Of a DNA stretch of 64,000 bases, positions 11,101 through 22,017 are shown piece after piece (the first letter of the stretch is position 1; the number at the start of each line of letters is the position of its first letter). The position numbers were made by a program, and so were the translations under genes. A model generated the notes under the pieces. That model saw only the letters and a list, made by a program, of their open reading frames with translations. It made no database searches and was not told the DNA's origin. Source of the DNA: Melampsora larici-populina 98AG31 (Eukaryota; Basidiomycota; Pucciniomycetes; Pucciniales; Melampsoraceae); NCBI RefSeq assembly GCF_000204055.1, contig NW_006768775.1:1260322-1324321 (forward strand), in the 5' to 3' direction.

Positions 11101-13273
11101 AATCAAACATCAGAAAGAACTAGAGTTAAAATTAGCTAAAGAAAAACAAAAACAAATTAAACAACAAAAAGAATTAGAATTAAAATTAGAAACAGCAAAA
11201 CAAAACCAAATCAGATATCAAAAAGAATTAGAATCAAAATTAGAGAAAGAAAGAGAAACACAAAGAATTGAAGAAGAAAAACAAGCAAAAGAAAAAGAAA
11301 AAGAACAACCCAAAATAATCATCAAAATCAAAAGACCAAAAGATAACAATATCAATGAAATTCAGAACAATAAAGAAAAAGAAAAAGAAATTCCGAAAAA
11401 GAAGAATGAAACAAATACCAACAATGAAAATACAGATCCTATATCAGAAGACCAACACAAATCAGATAACAATACTTCCAATCCTTCTGAGAAACCTCAA
11501 GAGCAAAAATCAAATAAACAACAACCAAAAATCATTTCCAACCCTACCTCTCTACGCCCTGCCCGCGATAGAAAACCTCCTTTATGTTACGGAAACCTCA
11601 CAATCTACGCAGCAAAAAGAAGTGCCGATTGTCCTTCGTACACTGAGGCAATGAGAGGAAGCGAACGAGAGAACTGGATCAAGGCCATGGAAAGCGAATT
11701 TAATTCATTAACCTCTCACAACGTTGGTGAACTAGTCGATGCCCCCTCAGAAGCAAATGTCATAGGTGGTATGTGGCGTTTAAAAAGGAAACGTGACGAA
11801 CACGGAAACATCATAAAATACAAAGCTAGATGGGTAGCTNNNNNNNNNNNNNNNNNNNNNNNNNNNNNNNNNNNNNNNNNNNNNNNNNNNNNNNNNNNNN
11901 NNNNNNNNNNNNNNNNNNNNNNNNNNNNNNNNNNNNNNNNNNNNNNNNNNNNNNNNNNNNNNNNNNNNNNNNNNNNNNNNNNNNNNNNNNNNNNNNNNNN
12001 NNNNNNNNNNNNNNNNNNNNNNNNNNNNNNNNNNNNNNNNNNNNNNNNNNNNNNNNNNNNNNNNNNNNNNNNNNNNNNNNNNNNNNNNNNNNNNNNNNNN
12101 NNNNNNNNNNNNNNNNNNNNNNNNNNNNNNNNNNGAAGCATCGGTTTTATTCCCTACAAAGACGACAACTCCCTCTTTACTCTTCGAAGAGGTAATGAAA
12201 TCATCCACATCCCTATGTTTGTTGACGACGGTCTAGTATTTTCGAATTCAAAATCCCTGATCAAAGAAACTAGAGAAAAACTAGAAAACTTATACAAGCT
12301 AGTGTGGACCACTGAACCTACCTTACACCTTGGAATCAAGATCACGCGAGACAGAAAGAATCGTACAATTCATTTATCTCAAGAACATTATCTGAAGAAC
12401 GTTCTTGATCGTTTCGAAATGACACACTGCAATACTACATCTACTCCTCTCCCAAACTCCGTTGAATTATCTCCTGGTACCAGCGAAGAAATCTTAGATG
12501 CAGCTCACCTACCCTATCAGCAAGCCATTGGCTGTCTCAACTGGGCCGCTGTCCACACTCGACCGGATATTCAATATGCCGTATCAACGTTAGCTCGTTA
12601 TTCATCTAAATACACATACAGACATTGGCAAGCTGTAAAACATCTTTTCAGATACGTTCAAGGAACTTTAGAACGTGGTATATTATTCAAGAAGCACAAC
12701 ACACCATCAACCGAACTTCGTGCCTACGCTGATGCCGATTATGCAGCCTGTACCGAAACTCGCAGATCAACAACTGGTTATGTATTCACGTTAGGCGGAT
12801 CTCTAGTCAGCTGGAAAAGTCGTCGCCAACCCACTGTAGCTCTATCTACCACAGAAGCAGAGTATATGGCACTTGGAGATTGTGCTAAACACTGCTTATG
12901 GTTTCGTAGAATGATATCTCACCTGACTCAAACCCCCATTCCAACATCTCCAATATCTCTACCTCCGCTAAGTATTTTTAACGATAACAATGGAGCAATA
13001 TTTCTCTCTCAAGAATCGGCTACAAACAGTCGATCAAAGCACATAGACATTAGGCATCACTTCATTCGCGATTTAATTTCCTCACATCAAATATCTACTC
13101 ATATGATCGATACAAAGTTAATGCCAGCTGATTTCCTCACAAAGAATGCTCCGAAAGAAATGCTCAATCGATGTCGGTTCTTAATTGGTAATGTAGATAC
13201 CAACGAACTCCATCTTATATCTACGAACTCACTTCCTATCCCTACAAAAGTATCGAGCAAGGGGGGATGTTGA
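8156..13273 (+). CDS. Copia gag-pol polyprotein
   Basis: A single 1,705-codon frame. In order: a gag domain of UBN2/retrotran_gag type (about 1-230); a zinc knuckle near 254 of unusual form C-x2-H-x4-H-x4-C in place of CCHC; protease (FLIDSGANTH, about 340); integrase with an HHCC finger (about 477-505) and catalytic D (near 531), D (near 594) and E (near 631, in SVSERFNRT); a K/Q/E-rich linker of about 200 residues (about 915-1120); reverse transcriptase beginning near 1150, part lost in the N gap (residues 1229-1327), with FVDD near 1356; and RNase H (AYADADYAAC, then TEAEYMALGD). The stop lies six bases inside the 3' LTR. Apart from the gap no break is visible, so the element may be active. 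Confidence 0.95.
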   Translation: MSKILDTKPAEPPIDYKMSNSNSGTTSFSTSAISSIPKLAMGNIYAWKTELKIYLKMNGLYEFIEEEIKRPSDSQERSRFDMRQAAALYAICNTIDSANLSSIESLEDPKKAFETLISQHGSDNGIVTANTLTELFSLKYDHSIGITNYIAKIQDLHSKIRDLTAGDKDLQLSDRLFAILLVNSLPRNDFGLIIQHFLSNIKTISTSDVCARLRLEASSTISSEEKPKEVYSVKTQKPMRSDNRRVGKSPKDICHIHFNSKHTNEQCHTQKKNENKDSSSLSTEEMARRYQAMMINSNQTKPNNSNSASAHVAVENHPTDEFITYSAYNASTKITKNNCFLIDSGANTHIACHADLLSNIHTIPYVNISGLGGHEKQVSAKLAGTAYIKGTTISGEPRIIAIEDVLLTPNAGVNIISVSSMIIDGAILSSEKSAIVLKNSTENFILTGHETDGLFLVQARQSQNLFAAPANVPADIWHRRYGHLNYRSLSKVTPSSSTKLDCEPCSLSKSHRLPFSSHFPKSDTPLFRIHSDVLGPMPTTSIGGGKYVVSFIDDATRYNCIKIMRSKSEVYSNFVQFVTEFERYHNKRVVILKSDRGGEYTSNQFSQFLSQQGISFERAPAETPEQNSVSERFNRTIMERTRSVMIEANIPNHLWGEIIMSISFLLNVSPNASIDMESPYELWNSDIPGAHKINNNFLRALGCAAYPLLKSSEFNKLSPRSRLCVHVGYEQGARAYRLWDIKTKKIIVSRNVIFNERLFPFKNKLNTVAERSNTDDIFLPSNLTFNQETLSTNDTTQPPVNNSESTLEIVEGNNPVQHPSQPPSHDPQLPFDKTNLQSIPRQNDTISINSSPFLSPQQLTPISPNFSELSLSDIQNYPPRSPESVIEFTPKQLIPLSQSIHAPKTTSSKETENQVQIQKEKEIQNQNQNQKELELKSKQQNENEKQIKHQKELESKLEKEKEQQKQKEQQKEQQKEKEKQKQIKHQKELELKLAKEKQKQIKQQKELELKLETAKQNQIRYQKELESKLEKERETQRIEEEKQAKEKEKEQPKIIIKIKRPKDNNINEIQNNKEKEKEIPKKKNETNTNNENTDPISEDQHKSDNNTSNPSEKPQEQKSNKQQPKIISNPTSLRPARDRKPPLCYGNLTIYAAKRSADCPSYTEAMRGSERENWIKAMESEFNSLTSHNVGELVDAPSEANVIGGMWRLKRKRDEHGNIIKYKARWVAXXXXXXXXXXXXXXXXXXXXXXXXXXXXXXXXXXXXXXXXXXXXXXXXXXXXXXXXXXXXXXXXXXXXXXXXXXXXXXXXXXXXXXXXXXXXXXXXXXXSIGFIPYKDDNSLFTLRRGNEIIHIPMFVDDGLVFSNSKSLIKETREKLENLYKLVWTTEPTLHLGIKITRDRKNRTIHLSQEHYLKNVLDRFEMTHCNTTSTPLPNSVELSPGTSEEILDAAHLPYQQAIGCLNWAAVHTRPDIQYAVSTLARYSSKYTYRHWQAVKHLFRYVQGTLERGILFKKHNTPSTELRAYADADYAACTETRRSTTGYVFTLGGSLVSWKSRRQPTVALSTTEAEYMALGDCAKHCLWFRRMISHLTQTPIPTSPISLPPLSIFNDNNGAIFLSQESATNSRSKHIDIRHHFIRDLISSHQISTHMIDTKLMPADFLTKNAPKEMLNRCRFLIGNVDTNELHLISTNSLPIPTKVSSKGGC
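11840..12134. other. Assembly gap (295 N)
   Basis: A run of N inside the reverse transcriptase region of the copia element. The reading frame is kept across it as recorded, but the true length is unknown. Confidence 1.
13259..13267 (+). promoter_or_regulatory. Polypurine tract of copia element
   Basis: The purine run aagggggga abuts the first base of the 3' LTR, the expected site for plus-strand priming. Confidence 0.85.
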
Positions 13274-13628
13274 TACTCTCAATAGTGTATCACAAAATAC
13301 TCGACACTTATCCTCAGTCTCAGCACTCAGTCTTCTTGTGATCAGAATCACATGCTGAGTTTTTCTTTTGTTCATCTTGTAAGAATCAGTTTTCCTGATC
13401 CTTTGCCTCAGCTCAGAACTCTTGTATATAATATATCTATTCTTGTGATTCATTTCATTCCTATTTGACACAGATAAGAAATTAATATCATTATTAGATC
13501 CACATTATATGCTTTCGCTCTTTGGAGTATTCCCTTCGTGACACTTTCATCCTCGCATCTCTTCGCATTCAAGTGACAGCTCTGGATCAGCTGTTCACGC
13601 TTGTGTCACACGACATTTTACATCTATA
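13268..13628 (+). repeat. 3' LTR of copia element
   Basis: 361 bp, differing from the 5' LTR at 13523 (T) and 13615 (A). It is followed by the target duplication CTTAC at 13629-13633. Confidence 0.95.
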
Positions 13629-13633
13629 CTTAC

Positions 13634-14679
13634 CACTTGGCCCAGAGGGGCACAACCCAGTCAAAAGCACTAAAAATGTATATTAATCAGCTTGATTAAA
13701 TTAGGTACTGGATCTTTTGTGTGTCCTATATGCAATGTCAAACTTTCAGCATATGGTTTGGTATGAGCAAGAATCTTAACCTTGAATCCAATATCAAAAC
13801 CCACGAGCTTAGAGCTTACCTCCATCCAAGACATGAGAGATAAACTTGTATCAGTTTTTATTTCAACCAGATACAAACAAATAATAACACAAATGAAGTT
13901 TATGAAACTAAAACATTGTTGATGAAATGAGTTGTCAGAGCAGGGCTTGACATGATTCAGACTCTTGACCTTCAATCTATTCTCAAAACCCATGAGCTGA
14001 GGGCTCACCTTCAGTCAAGAATGTGAGAGATCAACTTGGACGAGAAGAGAAGAATTCTAGCCTGCTGCTCTAAGTGAGAAGAGGTGGATGACTCAAAAAG
14101 AAACCATACTTGGTATGTAGAACAGTCAGACTAAAGAACCTGAAATATCTTGATAGACAACTAAGAGGTGATACTGAACAGATGGTGAATAAAAAGCAAG
14201 GAGTAGCTATTTATCTCAAGGGTTCTCTTATATGTAGAGGATATATTGAGAAGTTCAACAATGAACTAGAGCACTTCAAATGTTTCAAGGCTGAGCCATA
14301 TGAGTAAATGTCACCTGGGGTAATCAGGCGCAATGTGAGCACCACGGTGACAAGCCCAAAAGAAAAGCTTTGTCACACATGTCATTTGTAATTTCACCCC
14401 TTACAAGAAGCTAGTATGCCAAGACCAATGCAACACATAAAAAACCAGTGAGGCCAGGTGGTCAAAAAAATTTAAATGAGGAAAAACCAAAATCATCTGT
14501 GAAACACCCATTTTGATCACATCATTTGGCAACAAAGACAGAAAATCAATTGATGAATGTGTGATTACACTCAGAGCACCAATATGAGACAATTGGTCTG
14601 AAACTATTAATTCCAAATTTCTTCAATGGGAATTGATGACCCACATCACTAACACACATCACCATCACATTTTTTGAGC
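13634..14679. other. Intergenic; diverged direct repeat
   Basis: Sequence at about 13760-13850 recurs in diverged form at about 13945-14036 (shared cores tcaaaacccacgagct / tcaaaacccatgagct and gagagat.aacttg). No supported gene; a short open frame at 14110-14307 has no recognisable feature. Confidence 0.5.
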
Positions 14680-15286
14680 TTAAGCTTGAGCTACCTCTTC
14701 ACTTGTAGATGTCTCAGGCTCCCTAGATCAATTTTAACAATTATAAATGGGTATATCTGTAGGAACAATCCAAGAGAATCTTCTCATACCTTTGTTTAAT
14801 TGCCTTACAGTAATTCAATGCAGCATTGAGACCAAATCCAGCAACACAACCTGCAAGTGCAGCACCTGCGCTGGCACTTGTTAGTTTGGCCCACTTTGGA
14901 AATTTGTGCTTGCTATCATTTGATCCACTTGAAGAGTCTTCTGGACTAACTCCTGGAACTTCAGCAAGTAAAAGGTGGCGCAAAGGGTGTGTATCCATGT
15001 GTTCCTTCTGAACACCTTGCTCCAAAATGATATGGCTTGTGGTGGTAGGATTGATTTCATAGTCATTCTTGGCCTTTGATTTCATTTGTTCTGCATATCT
15101 CATCTTTCTATTTAGTTGTTCATCTGCCAATGACCAGACTACTCCATTTGATCCAAAGTCTGTCTGACTAGCCACTTCATTGGGTCTTGCATTATTAGCA
15201 ATTTCATGAGTTCCCCTGATCATGGAACCAGAAGCGTGGTAGTCCATCAAGAGATTTATACCAATAAAAATCTGTCCAAATTGCAT
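14680..15286 (-). CDS. Small membrane or secretory protein, paralogue A
   Basis: Two coding exons, 15286-14790 and 14722-14680, give 179 residues. A non-coding leader exon upstream is suggested by an acceptor (cttcag, one base before ATG) and a donor at 15381, the same layout as in paralogue B. The N-terminus (MQFGQIFIGINLLMDYHASG) is hydrophobic and could be a signal sequence. A conserved block follows (EIANNARP, then ASQT, then FGSNGV). Near the C-terminus, after PKWAKL, an A/G-rich hydrophobic stretch is a likely membrane helix, followed by a short charged tail ending EEVAQA. I do not recognise the family. A secreted or membrane-anchored lineage-specific protein is an inference. Confidence 0.6.
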
Positions 15287-17709
15287 CCTGAAGTATTTGA
15301 ATTACAGAATTAGAAATTAGCAAGCCACAGAGGACTCAAATTTGCACAAAAACAAATGAGCATTGAAAGATATGAGCTCACTTATTTTGATACACTTTGG
15401 AAATGATTATTGATCAATATTCTTGCGCAGGGACACAACCAATCTTGATATGGTATATGATCAGGGTCTGATGTGATTTCTGTGTAAAACAAATGGAGAG
15501 ACAAAAAGTAAGACATTTCAAAGCATCATATCACCCAAAACCCTCAAAATGGTGACCCATGAAACTATCCACCCTGATCATCACAGACTAATTAACAAGG
15601 AGAAGCTGTGAATATAGAATAATGCAAGCAGTACCCACAATATACACTATTCTGTACTGCGGTGCTGTTATCAGCTCAAAGCAACCTTGGATTCTGAAGC
15701 AAAGAGAAAGACTAACAGAGGGTTTGAGTCTGACCAAAAACTATGCTCAAGGGGACTTGAGACAAGACACAAGGCCCTATTTAACTCGACATACATGCTC
15801 ACCACTTCCCCGTTCAAATACTCGAAGCAACTCCACGTTGGGCAACACATCACCGGTGCCACCCATCCATCTTCTGCAATTGAATGGGCTAGATAACCAG
15901 AGCTGCGCATCCAAACTTGCCTGGATGAAATGATCTTGATCGCAAACTTTCACTTATCTACAATCTCCATCCAGTTTTCTTTGTATTCGTTCAGAACTTT
16001 GCAATTAATTTCCAAGCGCATGTATATGTATTAGTAAAACCTTTGTTGGAAACCCTTTTGCTGTTCCAAAGCCAAGATGTGTCATTCTCGTCTCTGACTT
16101 GACATCCAGCGGTTTCGATGGTACGATCTATCAAGATGTATCAAAACGAGTCAACTAGAACGTTGAGAAAACAGGTTTCTGAGTGTTGCCTCAATATCTT
16201 GAATGAACATCTTTTCGTCACGCCCCACGCAACTGTATTACTTGTTTGGCAGTGCAGATGTGACAGTGCAGAGTGAAGAAGAATCATTGGAGGGTTGAGT
16301 CTACAGTTAAACCTTCGACCTTGTATCGTGAGAGTCCCGAATAAGGATAGTGGATTTCATCACGAGGATCTGCTATTCTGACAAACGAACAATACCTTTT
16401 TTCAAAGATAGATTGACCATCTGCGCGCGGATCATTCCAAACAAAGACTTCTTGTAATGAAAGCCCTAACAACTTGAGTATTGAGAGTTTCAAGCTTTCT
16501 CTCAATATCGAAGAGTCACCTTGATATCTTGGTTGATCACTTCCTGTGGCAGATATCTTTGTCCCTTGTCTGAGAGATACAAACTCCTCTTGCGTAGGCC
16601 GTAAAACGTCACCACATCCATATTGAATTTCTAGAAGAACAGCTCGATTTCATCAAATAGTAGAGTCTGAGAAATATGTGCAAAACAATAGCGCACATAT
16701 CGCACGGAAAAGCCATCAAAAAGAAAGGATGCATTGTAAAAATTTAAATTGAAGTCTTCAAAGATTGAAAAGAAAATGTTATGTCTGTCATTTGAGTTGC
16801 ATGCAAGAGAAAAATTGCAAGATCATTTAGAGCATAGAGTAGAGGATATAGCAGGTGAAATAAATAAAGTAAATCGCTATATGCGCTATATGAGTGGCTC
16901 TGTAGCGGAAAAAATCACACAATGTGGTATACATATCGCTGTGAGGAAGAAAGTACTGAGTTTTTCTGAACTATATAGCGGTGTGTTTACACCACTATCT
17001 ATCAGACAATCACTATATTTTATCGTGGTTCCACTCAGATCTCGCAGCGATAAGAGCTCTGCGAGCTCAACATTGAAAAGATCGATTCGAAAAATCAATA
17101 AATGTGCGCGCTTTCTGTCTTTTTCTGGTAGGCCTCAAGGGGACTTAGTTAAGCTGGGGTAGGCCCCAACTGCCCCAAGCTTGACTTAAGTCCCTCTTGA
17201 GCTCGAGGCTCCGCTCAAGCGAGCTAAAATCCCCCCACCCCTTTAGAACTCTTTTCACAATGATTTTTTCGCCTCCGAAGCCGCCTGTCTTCAGCTTTGG
17301 AAAGGACAAGTGATCAACATATTCAAAATATTAATATCAGTGTATGTGCTCTTATAAGACCACGAAACGCAACACTAGATATCTACTCATAAGTGGAGAC
17401 AGATAAGGATCCCTGTGTAAGGACTAAGAAGGACCTTATAGTAAGAGAAGAAAACAATAAGAAGCTAGTAAGAGAAGAATAATTCAGGACTTGACAAAGC
17501 TACAGAAACGAATGACCGGGGTGCGAAGAGACAGACAATAACTTGCATAACACACATCTTCTACATAAAACTTCAGAAAAGAAGCAGAGAAGCAAAAAGA
17601 CAGTCAAACTAAAGAAGAAAACAAAAATGCAGAGGAAGAGGTGAATGTAGATAGTGGCCGAGAATTCCCACAATGCGACCAACCTCCCAAAACCACACAG
17701 ATGCGTGTA
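15287..17709. other. Intergenic; duplicated promoter region and a GC-rich hairpin
   Basis: 15287-16270 contains upstream sequence shared with paralogue B (for example tattgatcaata near 15410 and tattgatcaatt near 18710; and ttgctgttccaaagccaag against ttgctgctgaatattccaag). 16870-17060 is rich in ctatatagcg motifs. 17134-17201 is an imperfect inverted repeat (ctcaaggggactta / taagtccctcttgag) that could fold into a hairpin. No gene is supported. Confidence 0.5.
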
Positions 17710-18575
17710 TTACACCTTCACCTGATCGCGCATGTCGCCGATTGTATCTAGAGGTGCAGATGGCTTATCCACCTTTGAAACCGAGGTTATTGCCCCAGGC
17801 TCCGCCATCTCTAGATCTGAAGTCTTTGACTCAGGAATAGTCGGTCTATCTCAACCGATATCAGTGAACATATTCTTCGGAATGATTTGAGAGCAGACTC
17901 TCATACCTTTTCATTTTTGATTTCAAGTAATTCCATGATTTGGTGACCTTTTCAGGGATAATGGGTATGTTTTTTCTATTGAAAAAAATATTAGTGAATA
18001 TCTCTTGAGGGGCAATTTGAGATGAAAATCTCATACTTTCTTCCATACTTCAGGTAGGCTCGATATCCGAGTCGACCAAGTGCAACGAGAGCAGTACTTA
18101 TAGCTACAGACCCACCCACTACCGCCGCCAACTGAGGATGTGTAAGATCTGCGAACCCATTTTCATCATGAGCATTTGATACAGTTTTGTGGGTTTCTGT
18201 AGTGAATTCTGGAACATTGACAGATCCAGGGGGAACATATGGTGCATTGAAGATTTCCGGGCCAATGCCCATGTCTAATCCTCCTGGATTTGGAAAGTAA
18301 AATGAAGCTGTCGGAATCATGACTTCCTCCAATTCTCTATGGCTGGCAGTAGTTGGATCAAATCCATGCTGCTTTATGAAATTTTCCCTGACTGTTTGCT
18401 GAAATCTGGGATGTGCCAGAGGTAATCCCACTCCATTTGATCCAAAGGCTGTTTGACTAGCCAATGCATGGGGTCTTGCATTATTAGCAATCTCATAAGG
18501 TGCAATTGTTGGAGCACCAGAGGCCTGGTGATCCAACAAGAGATTTATACCAATGACAATCTGTCCGAATTTCAT
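17710..18575 (-). CDS. Small membrane or secretory protein, paralogue B
   Basis: Three coding exons, 18575-18037, 17975-17907 and 17845-17710, give 247 residues; a leader intron (18681-18577) lies just before the ATG. The N-terminus (MKFGQIVIGINLLLDHQASG) and the EIANNARP, ASQT and FGSNGV blocks match paralogue A. A hydrophobic segment (AAVVGGSVAISTALVALG) is a likely membrane helix. The extra middle exon has no counterpart in A. Its 3' end (agg|tatgag) repeats the donor context of the first exon (aaa|gtatgag), and the sequence after each donor is also similar, which points to exon gain by local duplication. Function unknown. Confidence 0.6.
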
Positions 18576-20072
18576 CCTGAAGTGGCTACCATATAGACAT
18601 ACGGATTTAAATATCAAGATCAACAAGCTGCAGATATTCGAGTATGCGCAGAAAGAAATGAATACTAGACTATGAGCTTACTAATTTCAATGACCTTTGG
18701 TGATAATTATTGATCAATTTTCTTGCGGTAGGACACAAGCAATTTGGATATGGTATACGAGTCTGTGTAAAAAATGAAAGAGCAGAAGTAAGACGTTTGG
18801 CACCAGTATATCTCAAAAACCCTTGAAATGGGGAAATTTTCTATGTTTAGAGAAATAGGCAGTGAGGGATGATGTAGTTCCAGAAGCATGAAAGCAATAC
18901 CCACCAATGGATACTATTATGTATGTGAGTAACTTGATCAGTTCAAAAAGCAGTTTTGAGGGTCAAAGAAAGACAAAAGGCCAAGGGAGTGAATGAGCTC
19001 AAACAGAAGGATATAACAATAACTACCCTCAAGGGTGATTTGAATGCAGAACAGAGGCACTATTTAACTTGAAAATAATTCTCACTTATCTACCGCGATG
19101 GAATGAGAAGTCAGAGCTGCGCGTTCAAACGTGCATAAAAGATGTAAATGTGATACCGCCGGTATTTTTTGCAATCTTCATCTGGTTTTGCTTCAATATC
19201 CGCTTCAATTTTTCTATTAATTTACCTGCGCAGGTGTAAAAGCTCTGTTGAAAGACCCTTTGCTGCTGAATATTCCAAGATGTCTCATCTCCACCTCTGA
19301 TTGCGCATACACCGCGTTCAACTGGAAAGGATTAAGTGCTCCAAAGTCTAAACTGGGCAGCTAGCCTTCACACCTGCGAGCAACTCTGTGACTTGTTTGG
19401 AAGCTCATGATACCTAGAGCGGGAAGCACATTCCTCATCCATTATCACATTCAAAGCAAAGGTTTAAAGTTTTATAGATTTCAACAATTGGTGAAGAATG
19501 CATATGTCATTATCTTTCACGGATAGATTACAGTATTTCAGTCGTTGCTCCAGCTCGATCCCAGATCCAGAGATCTTTGATTTTACCAGGTGCTGAACCG
19601 ATCCACGGTTTACGTAGTATTCTGAGCGGCAGACCATAGGATCTGGGTTTGAGGATCTGGGTTTGAGGATCTGGGTTTGGCCTGACCGATATGTACACCC
19701 AGATAATCCGCACCCGGTTCCCCTACACCGCGCATATGTACAGCCCTGTAAGTATACGCTACATTTGGGCGTGGCTTTCGAACCAAAATCGCGAAAAAAA
19801 ATAGCACACATGACTTGTAAGCAGCTGTATTTTCAGCGAGATTCTCGCATTTTTCATGCGGGCTTCCAGCTTGCTCAGCTACAGCGCCAATATTGCCAGG
19901 CCAACGTATCTGGCTGGCGTTGTTCGTGATTTGATTCATGAAGATTCAAAATCCGGGTTTTCTTCTGTCGGAATGGATCCAGATAAAATGGTCACACCTT
20001 CCTTGGAAGGGACTCGTTCGGACTATTCTACTTTTCCATTAGAACTTGATCGTATATAGAATCACAATTATC
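18576..20072. other. Intergenic with short direct repeats
   Basis: The first 800 bases are the paralogue-B counterpart of the region upstream of paralogue A. Three short direct copies of ggatctgggtttg occur at about 19640-19680. An open frame at 19856-20059 has no recognisable feature. Confidence 0.45.
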
Positions 20073-21025
20073 ATGCTTTCTAAAGTTTTGGTTAACTTTG
20101 CTTACATTGGCATATGTATGAGCGTTCAAACAAACAAATCTGGTGGTATTGATCACGACTTTGGTGGTAGTGATCAAGCTTGTACTCGTACCTGGGCAAA
20201 TGAAGCTATCAGAACTCACTTCACGATGCATCTCTCCCCTCCCACTTATCGTAAGTCAGAAAAAGGTATCTTGTAACCTACTTGATCGTGCCATCTGATT
20301 ATGTATATTCTGATTGTTTCTTGGTCTTTTCTCATCCAAAAAAATAGTTTGTAAGAATAATGGCGGAGTTAGTTATCGCTGTACCACTTGTCTTCCTAGG
20401 ATGTCATTGTTTTCTACGAACTCAAACTTCACCCAAGGCGACCCTAATATTGCTGCGATTTCAAGTGAGGATTATTTTTCAGCCTCAACATAGATCTTTG
20501 AATAAGTCCTTTGATGATTACTTTACTTTTTCAAAGCTGGAGCCGTTAAGGGTTGCACCGCTACTGGACCAAATGGCAAACCTATCAACGTTGGTGAATC
20601 AAAATGTTTGGCTTATTCCAGAAAGGACACAACCTCGGGAAGGATCTGTGAGTCTCTACTTATCTCTAACCAACATCAAGTGTAATATGCTAAATTTAAA
20701 CATTCCTCCAAAGCCTGTTTGAGTCCATCTATGACTCTATTGGAATGTGATAATAATAATGATGATGCCTTTGATTATATATGTAAGAAATTGTTTCTCA
20801 TCTTGGTCTCGCTCAACAGGCTCACTCATTCATCCCTCATTCATCAATATAATCAAGCTTGTAAGGAGTGTCTTCTTTACACCCCAGACGCTTACGATTC
20901 CGGAGGCATCTTTCGATCAAGACTCCCCAGAAGTGCGAAGCGCGGTTCAGATTACATTTGAGAAGATGATGGTCCTCAAGCAGTCATCACATTTGGCAGC
21001 TGCTTCCCATCTCGGTGCTGAGTAG
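20073..21025 (+). CDS. Secreted cysteine-rich protein (candidate)
   Basis: Five exons, 20073-20250, 20348-20464, 20537-20647, 20714-20782 and 20820-21025, each junction in phase 1, give 226 residues. The first 20 or so residues (MLSKVLVNFAYIGICMSV) fit a signal peptide. The rest holds about nine cysteines, including Y-R-C-T-T-C. The all-phase-1 exon set and regular GT/AG signals support a real gene; the last exon start is the least certain. The cysteine content, secretion signal and lack of a known domain fit a candidate secreted effector, but that role is inferred only. Confidence 0.55.
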
Positions 21026-22017
21026 TCGTTAAAAGTCTGGTAACTAGTTTCAGCTCCATTTCATCCCTTATAATGTGATCTATTGTATCATCAAGCTGTT
21101 TTTTTGTCGTTTATGACTTTGGAATCATTCAGGCTTTGGTTCTGTGAAATGGCTAGTCAAATTAAATTGAATGTACAACTTTATAAAAGCTATCATCATG
21201 CCGGCCAATTTTGCATGTACCCAAGCACACAGCCTCGTATGCACATCAAGTGGCACCCTTAGAATGCTTCTAAGATGTAAGCTTGATGTATTTGAAAGGT
21301 GGTGAGATCAGCTTAAAAGAAGTGCTTCACACCAGATCAACTCTCTCTCCCTTAAATCGAACTCATTATCATTTTCCCAGTATTATGAAAGTCAAAACAG
21401 AAGCATCTTGACAAAGAGCCTCATTCAGCTTCATGACATGCAGCTCACTATGTATAAGTTTCTCGCATGGAGTATACGAAAACAAAGAATGCCAGGAAAT
21501 GTATGAAGTACTTGTATTGAAAAATAATGATAAATTAAAGAAGTAAACAACTTTTTTGTATACATCTTGTAATTTGAAAAATGATCCTTGTATGATATTT
21601 GAGTGCAAACTAACTGATAGAAACGTGAGTATAAAAGATCAAGATTTGAGATTTGATGATAATATGATGCTTTGAGAATTGAAAAAAAATCGTTCAGATG
21701 AATATCCCATGATGATCGTGAAAGTGTTCATCACTTATGACTCGTGTAAAATATATTAAAACTGGACTTGAGGAAAAACATGATGAATGGAGTTGTAAGA
21801 TCGTGTAAGAGACTCGATTATTCAAAGGCTTTGAACCCTGCGTGTTTAACTTTGTAGAATTATAGAGAGATATGACGTGAATGATGGGTGACATCAAATG
21901 ACGCTTTGATGGGGAGATGATCTAAAGGATTTTATAAGCAAGATCAATATCAAAACAATTTTAACCACAAAAAATCATATAGCACAACAAACACATACCA
22001 ATAGTTGAAACCCTGGA
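21026..22017. other. Intergenic, nothing recognised
   Basis: AT-rich sequence with no supported gene, repeat or RNA. Confidence 0.5.

Larger units (their letters stand above)
7683..13628 (+). mobile_element. Complete Ty1/copia LTR retrotransposon
   Basis: A 5,946-bp element with 361-bp LTRs at 7683-8043 and 13268-13628, flanked by the 5-bp direct repeat CTTAC (7678-7682 and 13629-13633). It has a primer binding site directly after the 5' LTR, one gag-pol frame and a polypurine tract directly before the 3' LTR. The integrase-before-reverse-transcriptase order defines the copia (Pseudoviridae-type) class. The LTRs differ at 2 of 361 positions, so insertion was recent. A 295-N assembly gap covers part of the reverse transcriptase. 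Confidence 0.97.

Noticed and set aside
10890..11520. Purine-rich repeat block as a separate repeat or CRISPR-like array
   Set aside because: It is the coding sequence of the K/Q/E linker in gag-pol; units are irregular and in frame.
11716..12208. Open frames made mostly of unknown residues
   Set aside because: They are artefacts of the N run inside the copia element.
16749..17162. 137-codon open frame on the plus strand
   Set aside because: It lies in ctatatagcg-type repeat sequence, overlaps an open frame on the other strand and has no domain.
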